From positions 1 through 53,265 of the forward strand of contig CANCPF010000010.1 in NCBI GenBank assembly GCA_947379975.1: DNA of 53,265 nt, read 5' to 3'. The DNA is from Methylophilaceae bacterium. GTDB taxonomy: Bacteria; Pseudomonadota; Gammaproteobacteria; Burkholderiales; Methylophilaceae. The notes under the pieces are model-generated. The model did no database searches. It was not told the origin of the DNA and worked only from the letters and a program-made list of their open reading frames with translations. This document shows positions 1 through 8,294 of the stretch, piece by piece (within the stretch, counting starts at the first letter, position 1; each line of letters opens with the position of its first letter). The position numbers were made by a program, and so were the translations under genes.

Positions 1-2
1 TG

Positions 3-50
3 CCTAAACTGAGTGTAGCGGCTAAAACTTCATCAAGTGCGGCTATGTGA
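3..50 (+). CDS. possible 3' end of an upstream gene (partial)
   Basis: Only one forward frame is open from the left edge. It encodes about 15 residues rich in Ser and Ala, ending Ser-Ala-Ala-Met before a TGA at 48-50. A rho-independent terminator follows 40 bases later, which fits the end of a gene here. Too little is left to name a product, and a chance open stretch cannot be excluded. Confidence 0.25.
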   Translation, partial: PKLSVAAKTSSSAAM

Positions 51-89
51 AAGTGCTGTGACATAAAAATTAGTAGTTAGTCATATTTA

Positions 90-126
90 AACCGCGTTAG
101 ATTGCAATTCTAGCGCGGTTTTTTTA
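90..126 (+). terminator. rho-independent terminator upstream of cobU
   Basis: The 11-base arms AACCGCGTTAG (90-100) and CTAGCGCGGTT (110-120) pair with one G-U wobble around a 9-base loop, and a T run follows. This ends whatever unit enters the window from the left and isolates cobU from it. Confidence 0.8.
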
Positions 127-161
127 TGCTGTATCACCTTGAAATGTAAGGACTGTCTGTA

Positions 162-179
162 ATGAGAGTATCTAAATGA
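162..179 (+). promoter_or_regulatory. possible five-codon leader ORF coupled to cobU
   Basis: ATG at 162 opens a five-codon frame (Met-Arg-Val-Ser-Lys) whose TGA (177-179) overlaps the cobU ATG (176-178) in an ATGA arrangement. AAGGA at 148-152 is well spaced for this small ORF. A GAGAG at 164-168 could instead serve cobU directly, so coupling by termination and reinitiation is only a possibility. Confidence 0.25.
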
Positions 180-706
180 CCACACATCTAATTTTAGGCG
201 GGGCGCGTTCTGGCAAAAGTGCTTATGCAGAAAAATTGGCAACAGAAAGTGGCTTGCCCGTCACTTACATTGCCACCGCGAAAATTTATGATGCCGAGTT
301 TAGCGCAAGGGTACAGCACCATAAAAACCGTCGGCCTGCCGATTGGGCGCTTATGGAAGAGCCACATTATCTTGCTGCAACACTTAGTCGCTTGGCTGCA
401 GCAGATCAATGTTTAATTGTAGATTGCCTAACTTTATGGCTAGCCCAATGGATATGCGTAGATTGCAAGCCACCTAAAGAATCAAGCTGGCCAGCAGAGC
501 GAGAGGCGTTATTAGCGGTGTTACCCAACTTGCCAGGCACAGTCATCTTAGTGAGCAATGAAGTCGGTATGGGCATAGTGCCGCTAGGCGAAATCAACCG
601 TCAGTTTCAAGATGAACAAGGTCGACTAAATCAGGCGGTGGCGGCGGTTACGAACAAAGTCACTTTTGTGGCTGCTGGTTTGCCTATGCTATTAAAAAGT
701 GCTTAA
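176..706 (+). CDS. cobU: adenosylcobinamide kinase / adenosylcobinamide-phosphate guanylyltransferase
   Basis: This is the bifunctional CobU/CobP enzyme of cobalamin nucleotide-loop assembly. It phosphorylates adenosylcobinamide and then transfers GMP to give adenosylcobinamide-GDP in the cytoplasm. The 176-residue length is normal for the family. The P-loop GGARSGKS lies at residues 8-15. The segment RVQHHKNRRP carries the paired histidines (48-49) where the family's guanylylated histidine sits. VSNEVGMGIVP is a typical conserved CobU stretch. No other cobalamin gene lies downstream, and the next gene runs convergently with 7 bases between stops. Upstream cobalamin genes may exist outside the window, but a terminator lies in between. 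The identification is firm. Confidence 0.95.
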   Translation: MTTHLILGGARSGKSAYAEKLATESGLPVTYIATAKIYDAEFSARVQHHKNRRPADWALMEEPHYLAATLSRLAAADQCLIVDCLTLWLAQWICVDCKPPKESSWPAEREALLAVLPNLPGTVILVSNEVGMGIVPLGEINRQFQDEQGRLNQAVAAVTNKVTFVAAGLPMLLKSA

Positions 707-713
707 GGAAAAA

Positions 714-3700
714 TTAGCCTTCTAGTGGTTTATGTTTCTTTTTAAGTCGCAATAAGCTGCCCATCACCAAAGAATAAGCCGCTGGCACCACTAACAAAGT
801 GAGCAGGGTCGATGAGATCATGCCGCCAATAATAGCCACTGACAGTGGTTTATTGGTTTCACTGCCAGCGCCCAAGCCTAATGCGGCTGGTAATAGCGCT
901 AAAATAATAGTCAGCGAGGTCATGACAACCGGGCGTAATCTAATCGGACAAGCTTCTTTGAGTGCGTCATTAATATTGGCACCTTGTTCTACCAGTTGGT
1001 TGGTTAAATCTACCAGTAAAATTGAGTTTTTAGCGACCAAGCCTATCAGTAAAACCAAGCCTATCATGGAATAGATATTTAGCGTGTCGCCAGAGATTAG
1101 TAGTGCGACCAATCCGCCGATGATGGCCAGTGGTTGCGCAAGCATAATAATAAATGGTTGTATGAAGGAGTTGAATTGGCTGGCAAGTACCATATAAAGC
1201 AGTACGAATGCTAACAAAAATACAAATTTTATATTGCTTAACGTTTTGCCAAATTCCTCTGCCTGACCAGTTAATTTAAGCGTGTAATCTGGCGGCACCA
1301 GTTTTGTAGCCGTCGCTTTTACTAACGCAACAGCTTCGCCTAGTGGCATATTAGGGTTAGCGTAAAAGTTAGCTGCGTATTGCAGGTCGTAGCGACCAAT
1401 CACTGCCGCGCCTAACTCTTTTTTGAAGCTGGCGACTGCATCTAATCTAACCAGTTCACCTGTACTACTTCTTAAGTAAATTTTGCTTAAATCTGCGGCG
1501 TTTTGAAGTTCACCATCCAGTGCTTTTAAGCGAATATCGTAGCGCTGGCCATCGCCGGTCGCATCATTATATTTAGCTACGTTTACGCCACCAGCGTACA
1601 GTGAAACGGCTGTGGCAATATCTGTAGCGCTTAAGCCTAAATTGGCGGCCCTGGCACGGTCTATATTCATATTGAGTTGCGGTAAATCTAGCTGTACATC
1701 TAAATCAACTTTGCCCATATCTGGGTTGCTGCCCAACGCTTGTTGCATGCGTTGTGAAATACGGCCGATTTCCTGTAAGTTGGCGCCTGTCAGGTTGAAC
1801 TGCAGCTTCTCTGAACGTTGCCCGCGCGCGATGGATGCCGGAGACGGTATGGCGCGTACGCCTGGAATATTATCAAACTCTTTTTTGAGCTCTTTAATTA
1901 ATACTTGCTGACTTTTTGAGCGTTCGTCTTTAGCTTTTAAGCGTACATTTACATTGCCTTGATTAACTTGCCCACGTGAGCCTGAACCTATGGTGGCAAA
2001 GTAGCTCACCACTTCGTCTGAATGCTTGGCTATGGCAGCTTCAACTAATTTAAGCCGCGAATCCGTGTATTCCAAGCTTGAGCCTAATGGTGTTTTTACG
2101 TTAATGCTAAAGCTACCTTCGTCAGATTCTGGAATAAAATCTTTATCTACGTGCTTAAAAGCATAACCGCCCATCAATACCACAAAAATAAAAGTGATTA
2201 TTAATACTAAGCCTCTATGGTTTAGCGTCGCGTTAAGTAATTTTTTGTAAGCATTATCTAGGTCAGCCAAACCCTTGCCGATGGAGCTATAAAATTTGTT
2301 CTCATTTTTGCTGACGGTTAAATAGCGCGAACACAGCATAGGCGTAAGCGTCAGTGAGACAAATAAAGACGCTAGCACGCCAAACGTAACCACCACGCCG
2401 AATGATTTAAAAAATTTGCCGATAATGCCATCCATAAAAATAACGGGGGCAAAAATACACACTAATGATAATGACGCAGCAATGACCGCGAAAGTCACTT
2501 CACGCGAGCCATTAAGCGCAGCGCTCATAGGATTTGGGTCTATATTTTGTCTATGGCGGTAAATGTTTTCTAGCACCACTATCGCATCATCTACGACTAC
2601 GCCTATCAATAATAGTAAGGCGAGCAGCGTCATTGAGTTAAAGGTAAAGCCAGAAAAATACATTACGGCAATCGCGGCCAATAATGACACTGGAATGGCC
2701 GTTGCAACAATCAAAGTAGAACGTATGGAGCGCAGGAAAATAAACACAATTAGCGCGGCTAATAAGGTGCCTGTGAGTAAATGTTCTTTAAGCGAGCTCA
2801 CTAGTTGATTGATGAAAATTGAATCGTTGGTGGAAATTTCCAACTGCATGCCGGGCGGCAAGTTTGGTCTAATGTCATTTTCAAGGCGGCGCTCAACTTC
2901 TTTGATAATAGCCACGGTATTGGCATTTGCTACTTTTACCATGCCCAATCCTACCGTTGGTTGACCATTGTAGCGCGCAACTTGGCGATTGTCGGTAATG
3001 CTATCTTCCACCGTTGCTACTTCTTTTAGACGCACCGACACACCTAATTTGTTAACAATAATGAGCTCCGCTAAGTCTTTAATGTTGTGAAATTCTAAAT
3101 CTAGTTTTATTAACTGTTCGGCTTGGTTACTGACTAAAAATCCGCCCGGTAACTGCACATGCTCACGATTAAAGGCGTTAATTAAATCATTTGCCGTGAG
3201 TTTGTAAGCCGCCATACGTTCTGGCAAGATGTTGACCCGAATCACACGGTCGCGGCGTCCGCCCAGTGTCACTTCACCCACGCCATTAATCGTTTCAAAT
3301 TTCTTCTTTAAGACGTTGCTAGCGTATAAATTAAGTTGCTGTATGGTGCGGTCGCCACTCAGTGCCAACCAAATAACGGCTTGAGCGTTGGTGTCTACTT
3401 TTTGTACTGTTGGTGGGTCGGTATCAGTAGGTAAGCGGCGCAGTATCTGGCTGACCTTGGCTTGTACTTCGTTATACGCAACATCGATATTTTTATCTAA
3501 GGTCAAGGTAATACTAATACTGGAAACGCCGGGAGAAGAAGATGATTGGATATGCTCAATGCCAGGCGTGGTGTTAATAGCGGCTTCAATAATGCTGGTA
3601 ATACTGGCGTCAACTACATCTGGATTAGCGCCACGTAACGTGGTGTTGACCAAAATAACTGGAAAATCAATCGAAGGAATACGATCAACGCCAATGCGTT

Positions 3701-3788
3701 GGTACGAAATAATGCCGAAAAGAACAATGACACCTGATAGCATCCAAGCGAGAACGTGGCGGCGGATGGAAAGTTCGGGTAAGGTCAT
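714..3788 (-). CDS. RND efflux pump, inner-membrane transporter (HAE1/AcrB-like)
   Basis: This 1,024-residue protein is a proton-driven resistance-nodulation-division transporter that would form a trimer in the inner membrane and export drugs or other toxic compounds. A first membrane helix near residues 11-29 is followed by a large periplasmic loop. A helix cluster from about 335 includes the TM4 signature GVVVDDAIVVLENIYRH, with the proton-relay aspartates at 400-401. A second loop and helix bundle complete the usual internal duplication. The N-terminus (RRHVLAWMLSGVIVLFGIIS) is typical of the MdtB/MexF-like HAE1 branch rather than heavy-metal HME pumps. The adaptor gene lies upstream on the same strand, 60 bases away, and the pair is probably cotranscribed. 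No outer-membrane channel gene is present. The substrate cannot be read from sequence. Confidence 0.93.
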   Translation of the reverse strand: MTLPELSIRRHVLAWMLSGVIVLFGIISYQRIGVDRIPSIDFPVILVNTTLRGANPDVVDASITSIIEAAINTTPGIEHIQSSSSPGVSSISITLTLDKNIDVAYNEVQAKVSQILRRLPTDTDPPTVQKVDTNAQAVIWLALSGDRTIQQLNLYASNVLKKKFETINGVGEVTLGGRRDRVIRVNILPERMAAYKLTANDLINAFNREHVQLPGGFLVSNQAEQLIKLDLEFHNIKDLAELIIVNKLGVSVRLKEVATVEDSITDNRQVARYNGQPTVGLGMVKVANANTVAIIKEVERRLENDIRPNLPPGMQLEISTNDSIFINQLVSSLKEHLLTGTLLAALIVFIFLRSIRSTLIVATAIPVSLLAAIAVMYFSGFTFNSMTLLALLLLIGVVVDDAIVVLENIYRHRQNIDPNPMSAALNGSREVTFAVIAASLSLVCIFAPVIFMDGIIGKFFKSFGVVVTFGVLASLFVSLTLTPMLCSRYLTVSKNENKFYSSIGKGLADLDNAYKKLLNATLNHRGLVLIITFIFVVLMGGYAFKHVDKDFIPESDEGSFSINVKTPLGSSLEYTDSRLKLVEAAIAKHSDEVVSYFATIGSGSRGQVNQGNVNVRLKAKDERSKSQQVLIKELKKEFDNIPGVRAIPSPASIARGQRSEKLQFNLTGANLQEIGRISQRMQQALGSNPDMGKVDLDVQLDLPQLNMNIDRARAANLGLSATDIATAVSLYAGGVNVAKYNDATGDGQRYDIRLKALDGELQNAADLSKIYLRSSTGELVRLDAVASFKKELGAAVIGRYDLQYAANFYANPNMPLGEAVALVKATATKLVPPDYTLKLTGQAEEFGKTLSNIKFVFLLAFVLLYMVLASQFNSFIQPFIIMLAQPLAIIGGLVALLISGDTLNIYSMIGLVLLIGLVAKNSILLVDLTNQLVEQGANINDALKEACPIRLRPVVMTSLTIILALLPAALGLGAGSETNKPLSVAIIGGMISSTLLTLLVVPAAYSLVMGSLLRLKKKHKPLEG

Positions 3789-3848
3789 TGGTTAAGGTCT
3801 TTATTTTTAGAGCAGATTTTTAAGGCAGATCTACAAGTTTATTGGTGC

Positions 3849-4964
3849 TTATTTGGCAGGCTTGTTTTTTTGAGTAGCATCACCGGCCAATTTAACCAAA
3901 GCTTTGTCAGTTAAAAAGCCAGCACCATCTACGACAATAGTATCGTTTTCGTGCAAGCCTTCAGTAATTTCAACTAAACCATTTTTGCGCAAACCGGTTT
4001 TTACTTTAGTTTGATAAGCCTTGTTGTCACGCACCACATAGACGACTTCACCGGCAGGACGCAACACCACACTTTGTTCAGGCGCCATCATGGCTGCGGC
4101 TTGATCGCCTAAAATTACCGAACCTGTGACGCTGGCGCCCGGTTGCCAGCCTTGGACATCAAACACATCAGCAATCACGTCTACTGAACGGTTTCCCTCG
4201 ACTATCATGGGCTTTAATTCGTGAATCACTACTTCGACTGTTTTATTGCTGGTGGGTGTACTTAGTCGTACTTTTAAGCCAGGTTTTAGCTGTGCGCCAA
4301 TATGCTCAGGAAAAGGTAAATGCGCACGCAAACGGTCTTTAGCAACAATCAGTAGCATCGGATCGCCGATACGCACAAACTCACCGTCATCCACTAGTTT
4401 TTTTTCTATATTGCCGCTAGTGGGCGCGTACAGCTTAGTTTTACTACCACTATGATTAATGGTATTAACACGCGCCTCGGCACCAGCTAATTGTTCTTTT
4501 AAAACATTTTGCTGTGCTACATCATTATCGACCGCATTTTGTGAGATGAATTTTTTGTTTACTAATGCTTGGCTGCGCTCTACAGTTTTAGCTTGATTGG
4601 CTAGTTGCGCTTTAATGCGCGCCACCTCAGTTTGGGCTTCATTGCGTTGCAGATTAACGTCTGTCGCGTCTAAGGTTACGATTAACTGGCCTTTTTTCAC
4701 GGCCTCGCCGGTATTTACATGTATTTTAATCACCCGCGCCGCTACTTCAGCAGACACCGTTGGATTCGTCAGCCCTTCTAGCGAGCCTATCGCTTCTTCG
4801 GTGATTTCAATGGATTGGTTTTTAACTTGGGTGACGGTAATTAAAGTTGGTTTAGGACTCTTTTTATTAGCGTCATTGCTGTCAGTAGCTTTGTCTTTAG
4901 AGCTGCAAGCCGTGACTGAGATTGCCAGTAATAGCGCTAAAAGTAATAATTTTTCTCTATACAT
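3849..4964 (-). CDS. RND efflux periplasmic adaptor (membrane fusion lipoprotein)
   Basis: This 371-residue protein is the periplasmic adaptor that links the RND transporter to an outer-membrane channel. The N-terminus is a lipoprotein signal peptide ending in the lipobox V-T-A-C (Cys20), followed by a charged Ser/Lys/Asp linker, so it should be anchored by lipid in the inner membrane. The lipoyl half-motif AARVIKIHVNTGEAVKKGQL, an alpha-hairpin rich in Gln/Ala/Lys, the second lipoyl half (LYAPTSGNIEKKLVDDGEF) and beta-barrel regions follow in standard HlyD/AcrA order. It is the first gene of a two-gene leftward unit with the RND pump. No local regulator gene was found beside it. Confidence 0.92.
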   Translation of the reverse strand: MYREKLLLLALLLAISVTACSSKDKATDSNDANKKSPKPTLITVTQVKNQSIEITEEAIGSLEGLTNPTVSAEVAARVIKIHVNTGEAVKKGQLIVTLDATDVNLQRNEAQTEVARIKAQLANQAKTVERSQALVNKKFISQNAVDNDVAQQNVLKEQLAGAEARVNTINHSGSKTKLYAPTSGNIEKKLVDDGEFVRIGDPMLLIVAKDRLRAHLPFPEHIGAQLKPGLKVRLSTPTSNKTVEVVIHELKPMIVEGNRSVDVIADVFDVQGWQPGASVTGSVILGDQAAAMMAPEQSVVLRPAGEVVYVVRDNKAYQTKVKTGLRKNGLVEITEGLHENDTIVVDGAGFLTDKALVKLAGDATQKNKPAK

Positions 4965-4995
4965 ATGTGTTTAAATTCTTTTCTTAAAGACTTTT

Positions 4996-5538
4996 TTACG
5001 ATGAAAGTTTTTTTACTTGCGACCAATCAAAATAAGGCCCTGGATCTGTCTTCCGCACTGGGGCAATATCAGAATGCCCCACTATAGCTGTGATTGGATA
5101 TTTTCTAATGAGATCAATGAGTAACATGTTTAGTGTTAGGTATTGTGCCCGCTCAAATACATCAAAGTCCGAGCCTTCTAGCTCTACTCCGACCGAGAAG
5201 TCGTTGCAACGTTCACGACCCTGCCAATTAGAAGCGCCAGCATGCCATGCGCGGTTTAAGCAAGAGACAAATTGTATGAGTTGGCCATTACGCCGAATCA
5301 AAAAATGTGCAGATACTTTTTGTGTGTGAATCTCAGTGTAAAAAGAGTGTTCGCTAGGGTTTAGTTGATTAGTGAATAATTCAACGATGCCATTGCCGCC
5401 ATATTGGCCGGGTGGCAGGCTGATATTATGAATAACAATTAAGCTCAACTCATCAACTGGCCTAGCGTCAAAATTCGGTGATGCGATGACCTGTGCGTTT
5501 GTTGCAAAGCCTGCATCGTCAATAGCGTAAGATTTCAT
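4996..5538 (-). CDS. ampD: 1,6-anhydro-N-acetylmuramyl-L-alanine amidase
   Basis: AmpD is a cytoplasmic zinc amidase of peptidoglycan recycling. It cleaves the lactyl-amide bond between anhydro-MurNAc and the stem peptide. The 180-residue length fits AmpD. The Amidase_2 zinc ligands are visible as His37 (VIHN), His155 (VGHSD) and Asp165 (KTDPGP). Glu119 (VGVELEGSD) matches the catalytic glutamate position. The conserved stretch AWHAGAS with the following WQGRERCND is typical of AmpD rather than the periplasmic AmiD. No signal peptide is present, in line with cytoplasmic location. It lies 31 bases upstream of the adaptor gene on the same strand, so it might be read into that unit, although the functions are not obviously linked. 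Confidence 0.94.
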   Translation of the reverse strand: MKSYAIDDAGFATNAQVIASPNFDARPVDELSLIVIHNISLPPGQYGGNGIVELFTNQLNPSEHSFYTEIHTQKVSAHFLIRRNGQLIQFVSCLNRAWHAGASNWQGRERCNDFSVGVELEGSDFDVFERAQYLTLNMLLIDLIRKYPITAIVGHSDIAPVRKTDPGPYFDWSQVKKLSS

Positions 5539-5622
5539 AGATGCTTATTCTATGCGAAAACAGTTGTATAAAAAAACTTCGGCCTCGAAAAACTTGTTTT
5601 CTGCAAAATCTTTAGTGATAAA

Positions 5623-5651
5623 TTGGTTAAATATTGTGGTAATCCTATAAA
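5623..5651 (+). promoter_or_regulatory. possible sigma70 promoter for the exchanger gene
   Basis: TTGGTT (5623-5628) and TATAAA (5646-5651) are separated by 17 bases. The -10 matches five of six consensus bases and the -35 only three. Initiation near 5658 would give a leader of about 100 bases that contains two hairpins. Confidence 0.4.
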
Positions 5652-5688
5652 ATCACTGCATTAAAACATTTAAATGAATTGTCTTAAA

Positions 5689-5745
5689 AATTGGTATGGC
5701 AGAGATGCCAATTATTAATTAACAAGTTAATTCAGCAATTAACTT
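5689..5745 (+). promoter_or_regulatory. two hairpins in the leader of the exchanger gene
   Basis: The first inverted repeat pairs AATTGGTAT (5689-5697) with ATGCCAATT (5705-5713) using one G-U wobble. The second pairs AAGTTAATT (5724-5732) with AATTAACTT (5737-5745) perfectly across a 4-base loop and ends right next to the AAGGA ribosome-binding site (5746-5750). No T run follows either one. They could control mRNA stability or ribosome access. No known riboswitch consensus is recognised. Confidence 0.45.
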
Positions 5746-5759
5746 AAGGAAAAAGTTAC

Positions 5760-6761
5760 ATGGTATTTCTTCAACTATTTTTGATGTTGATCGTGATTTT
5801 AATCGCAGCTGAGGTGTTTACCAATGCACTGGAGCATTTAGGCGAGAAGCTTGGTATTTCAGAAGGCGTCACAGGTTCACTATTTGCTGCTGTGGGAACG
5901 GCGTTACCGGAAACAATGGTGCCACTACTCGCCTTGTTAGCTGGCACGCAAAATGGCGCCATTAACGAAGAAATCGGTGTAGGTTCAATCTTAGGCGCGC
6001 CATTAATGTTGGCGACGCTATCAATCTCTTTAATGGCAATTTCCGTTTGGAAGCGCCGTGGCACGCAAGGTCATTTACGTCCAGAGCGCACAGGTTTAAC
6101 GCGTGACCTGAATTTTTTCATCATAGCCTTTAGTTTTGCCGCGGTTGCGATGTATGTACCGCACACATTACCCGCTATTCGTTATGCTTTAGGCGCGTGT
6201 ATGGTGATGATTTACTTTATTTACGTGATGATGACGCTGAAAGCTTCAAAAGCACTGGTGGAAGATGGGCATGCGACTGAAGCTGGCGGCGATATGTTTT
6301 TGTGTAAATTAGGTTTGCCCAATAACATGATTGTGATTGTGGTCCAATTGGTTTTAGGTGTGGCCTTATTAATCGCTGGCGCTAAAGGTTTCATTAATGG
6401 CGTTGAAGCCGCAGCACATATCATAGGTATTTCAGCGTTATTATTATCTTTGTTGATTATTCCGATTGCGACAGAATTGCCAGAAAAAGTAAACAGCATT
6501 TTATGGATACGTAAAGGTAAAGACACTTTAGCCTTCGGTAATATCACTGGCGCTATGGTGTTTCAAGGTACTTTATTGCCGGCAATTGGCATTATGCTAA
6601 CGCCTTGGGCGCCACGCCAAGAAGTAGTATTGGGTATCGCGATGACGATGCTCGCCGCGATTTGGCTACGTTATTTAGTGGCAAAAGGTGGACTTAAGGT
6701 CTGGCATTTGCTGGTAAATGGTGCGATGTATGTCACTTATTTAGTGCTAGTGTTAGGCTAA
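5760..6761 (+). CDS. Na+/Ca2+ exchanger-family (CaCA) membrane protein
   Basis: This 333-residue polytopic protein belongs to the calcium/cation antiporter superfamily, which exchanges Ca2+ or other cations for Na+ or H+ across the inner membrane. Both alpha repeats are visible: GSLFAAVGTALPETMVPLLA at residues 39-58 with Glu51, and IPIATELPEKVNS near 234-246 with Glu239 and Glu242. These acidic residues are the expected cation ligands. About ten hydrophobic helices are arranged as two inverted halves around a charged cytoplasmic loop (residues 98-115). The second repeat has ATELPEKVNS rather than the more usual GTSLPE form, so the transported ion is uncertain. The ATG at 5760 has AAGGA nine bases upstream. 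The gene is monocistronic as far as can be seen. Confidence 0.85.
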   Translation: MVFLQLFLMLIVILIAAEVFTNALEHLGEKLGISEGVTGSLFAAVGTALPETMVPLLALLAGTQNGAINEEIGVGSILGAPLMLATLSISLMAISVWKRRGTQGHLRPERTGLTRDLNFFIIAFSFAAVAMYVPHTLPAIRYALGACMVMIYFIYVMMTLKASKALVEDGHATEAGGDMFLCKLGLPNNMIVIVVQLVLGVALLIAGAKGFINGVEAAAHIIGISALLLSLLIIPIATELPEKVNSILWIRKGKDTLAFGNITGAMVFQGTLLPAIGIMLTPWAPRQEVVLGIAMTMLAAIWLRYLVAKGGLKVWHLLVNGAMYVTYLVLVLG

Positions 6762-6833
6762 ATAGATTCAATATCCAAAATCCACATTCAAGACTCGCTA
6801 TCAATTCTATTTTTGGGCTGGTGTTATAACTAT

Positions 6834-7061
6834 TCACTTTCTTTTTATGTGCGACTGGCTACAGTAAAAAATACCCCCAACCAAAAAAGCCTCAGATCTT
6901 GGTAAATGTACCGCACAAGTGGCGCATTGCACCATGTCTTCAATAGCATCATTTGATGCCATGTTTTCGTCAGTCTTGGGTGCTTTGAAATTGCTTAGAT
7001 TGCGTTTGAATATATAAAATCCAAGCCAAATAATAAGTGCCAATAAGATTAATTTCCACAT
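6834..7061 (-). CDS. small membrane protein with zinc-ribbon-like Cys motif (PP0621 family)
   Basis: A 75-residue protein with one N-terminal membrane helix (residues 1-18), a short polar linker and a small C-terminal metal-binding-like module. Cys46-x2-Cys49, then Cys67 and His71 (FYCSQSH), resemble a treble-clef or MYND-like zinc site. The layout matches the uncharacterised PP0621 family common in beta- and gammaproteobacteria. The soluble part should face the cytoplasm if the positive-inside rule holds (Lys/Arg follow the helix). The gene points toward the convergent exchanger gene. No function is known. Confidence 0.7.
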   Translation of the reverse strand: MWKLILLALIIWLGFYIFKRNLSNFKAPKTDENMASNDAIEDMVQCATCAVHLPRSEAFLVGGIFYCSQSHIKRK

Positions 7062-7238
7062 ATTGTATTCTCAACGATTGAATTGGTATGATTGTATCTA
7101 AGCTTAGGCGTGATGCAAAATGTAAACCTGATATACTTTAATTTTTCCGCTAGCACATTGTTTCAAGACTTTATAAACTGCTGTAGGTGGTTTGGCGATT
7201 GGGCAAATAATTAGCTTTAGGGAAGTTTCTTATTACAC

Positions 7239-7844
7239 ATGGCAACAGCTAAAGAACTTTCAGATTTTCTCGCAGCAGTTGAGCGTCGAGCCTTTAAGCA
7301 GACGACTTATGCTGTTCGCGATGATCATGCTGCACTTGATATTGTTCAAGACGCCATGATGAAGCTTGCAACAAAATATGCGGATAAGCCGATGGTGGAG
7401 TTTCCTATGCTTTTTCAGCGTATTTTACAAAATACCATGCGTGATTATTGGCGCAGACAAAAAGTGCGTAATCTATGGACAACTTTATTGTCCTCCTTTG
7501 GCGGCAGTGCAGACGCTGGTGACGAACGAGATCCTTTAGAAACAATCGATGTGGAGGATGATAGTGATCAGCCACATGCTCAACTTGAGCGTAGCCAAAC
7601 GATACAGTTGATTGAGCTCGCCATACAGAAATTACCAGCACGTCAACGAGAAGCCTTTGTGTTGCGTTATTGGGAAGATATGGATGTCGCGGAAACGGCA
7701 AAGATTATGGGTTGTTCTGATGGTAGCGTTAAAACGCACTGTTCACGCGCCGTACATGCCTTGGCGCTAACCTTAAAAAAACAAGGTCTAGATAAGCTTG
7801 GTATATCGAGCTCAATGGCAATGAATAAGGTTCTGAAAAGCTAG
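7239..7844 (+). CDS. ECF-type RNA polymerase sigma factor
   Basis: This 201-residue sigma70-family protein has only regions 2 and 4, as in extracytoplasmic-function sigma factors. Region 2 spans about residues 25-80 (ALDIVQDAMMKLATKYADKP, then a Trp/Arg-rich helix with MRDYWRRQKVRN for promoter melting). An acidic linker (residues 95-120) follows. Region 4 (about 128-185) contains LPARQREAFVLRYWEDMDVA and the helix-turn-helix AETAKIMGCSDGSVKTH. The next two genes encode a DUF3619 membrane protein (6-base gap) and a DUF3106 protein, the usual betaproteobacterial set. A loose AGGGAAG lies about 14 bases before the ATG, so the ribosome-binding site is poor. The regulon is unknown. Confidence 0.92.
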   Translation: MATAKELSDFLAAVERRAFKQTTYAVRDDHAALDIVQDAMMKLATKYADKPMVEFPMLFQRILQNTMRDYWRRQKVRNLWTTLLSSFGGSADAGDERDPLETIDVEDDSDQPHAQLERSQTIQLIELAIQKLPARQREAFVLRYWEDMDVAETAKIMGCSDGSVKTHCSRAVHALALTLKKQGLDKLGISSSMAMNKVLKS

Positions 7845-7850
7845 GGGGCT

Positions 7851-8294
7851 ATGTTGAATACAAATGAAAATCACAAAAATAAAATGAGCGCTGAATTTTC
7901 CCCTAATATTTCAGCTGAGAATCAACTGTCTGATGCAGACCTTGCTCACTATGTAGTTGATTTGTTGGATGATCATGCACAACATTTAACCGCAGTCACA
8001 GCAAAACGTTTATTAGTAGCGCGGAATTTAGCCGTTAGTCGGTTGGCTGATAGTCAAGCAGTGCAGCCTGGCGGTAGTACCTTAGCATGGTTTGGCGGCC
8101 AGTTAGAGCGTCATCGTACTATGTTGACGGCTATTATTCTGGGCGCTATTCTATTGGCATTTTATGCGGCCCAACAGTTTGGTTTGAATGCTAATTTAGA
8201 GGAAAGTGATGCATTCTTGCTAGCATCTGATTTGCCACCAGAAGCTTATGCAGATAAAGGATTTGATACATGGTTAGTTTCAAAAAGCGACTAA
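7851..8294 (+). CDS. DUF3619 membrane protein, candidate anti-sigma factor
   Basis: A 147-residue protein with a polar, mainly helical N-terminal part (residues 1-88), one membrane helix (about residues 91-113, TMLTAIILGAILLAFYAAQ) and a short acidic C-terminal part that would lie in the periplasm. The Leu-Leu-Asp-Asp-His segment and the Thr-Ala-Lys-Arg-Leu helix near residues 36-65 fit the DUF3619 family. Family function is unknown. A single-pass protein with a cytoplasmic N-domain encoded straight after an ECF sigma factor has the shape and position of an anti-sigma factor, but no ZAS zinc motif (HxxxCxxC) is present, so this is inference. Confidence 0.8.
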   Translation: MLNTNENHKNKMSAEFSPNISAENQLSDADLAHYVVDLLDDHAQHLTAVTAKRLLVARNLAVSRLADSQAVQPGGSTLAWFGGQLERHRTMLTAIILGAILLAFYAAQQFGLNANLEESDAFLLASDLPPEAYADKGFDTWLVSKSD

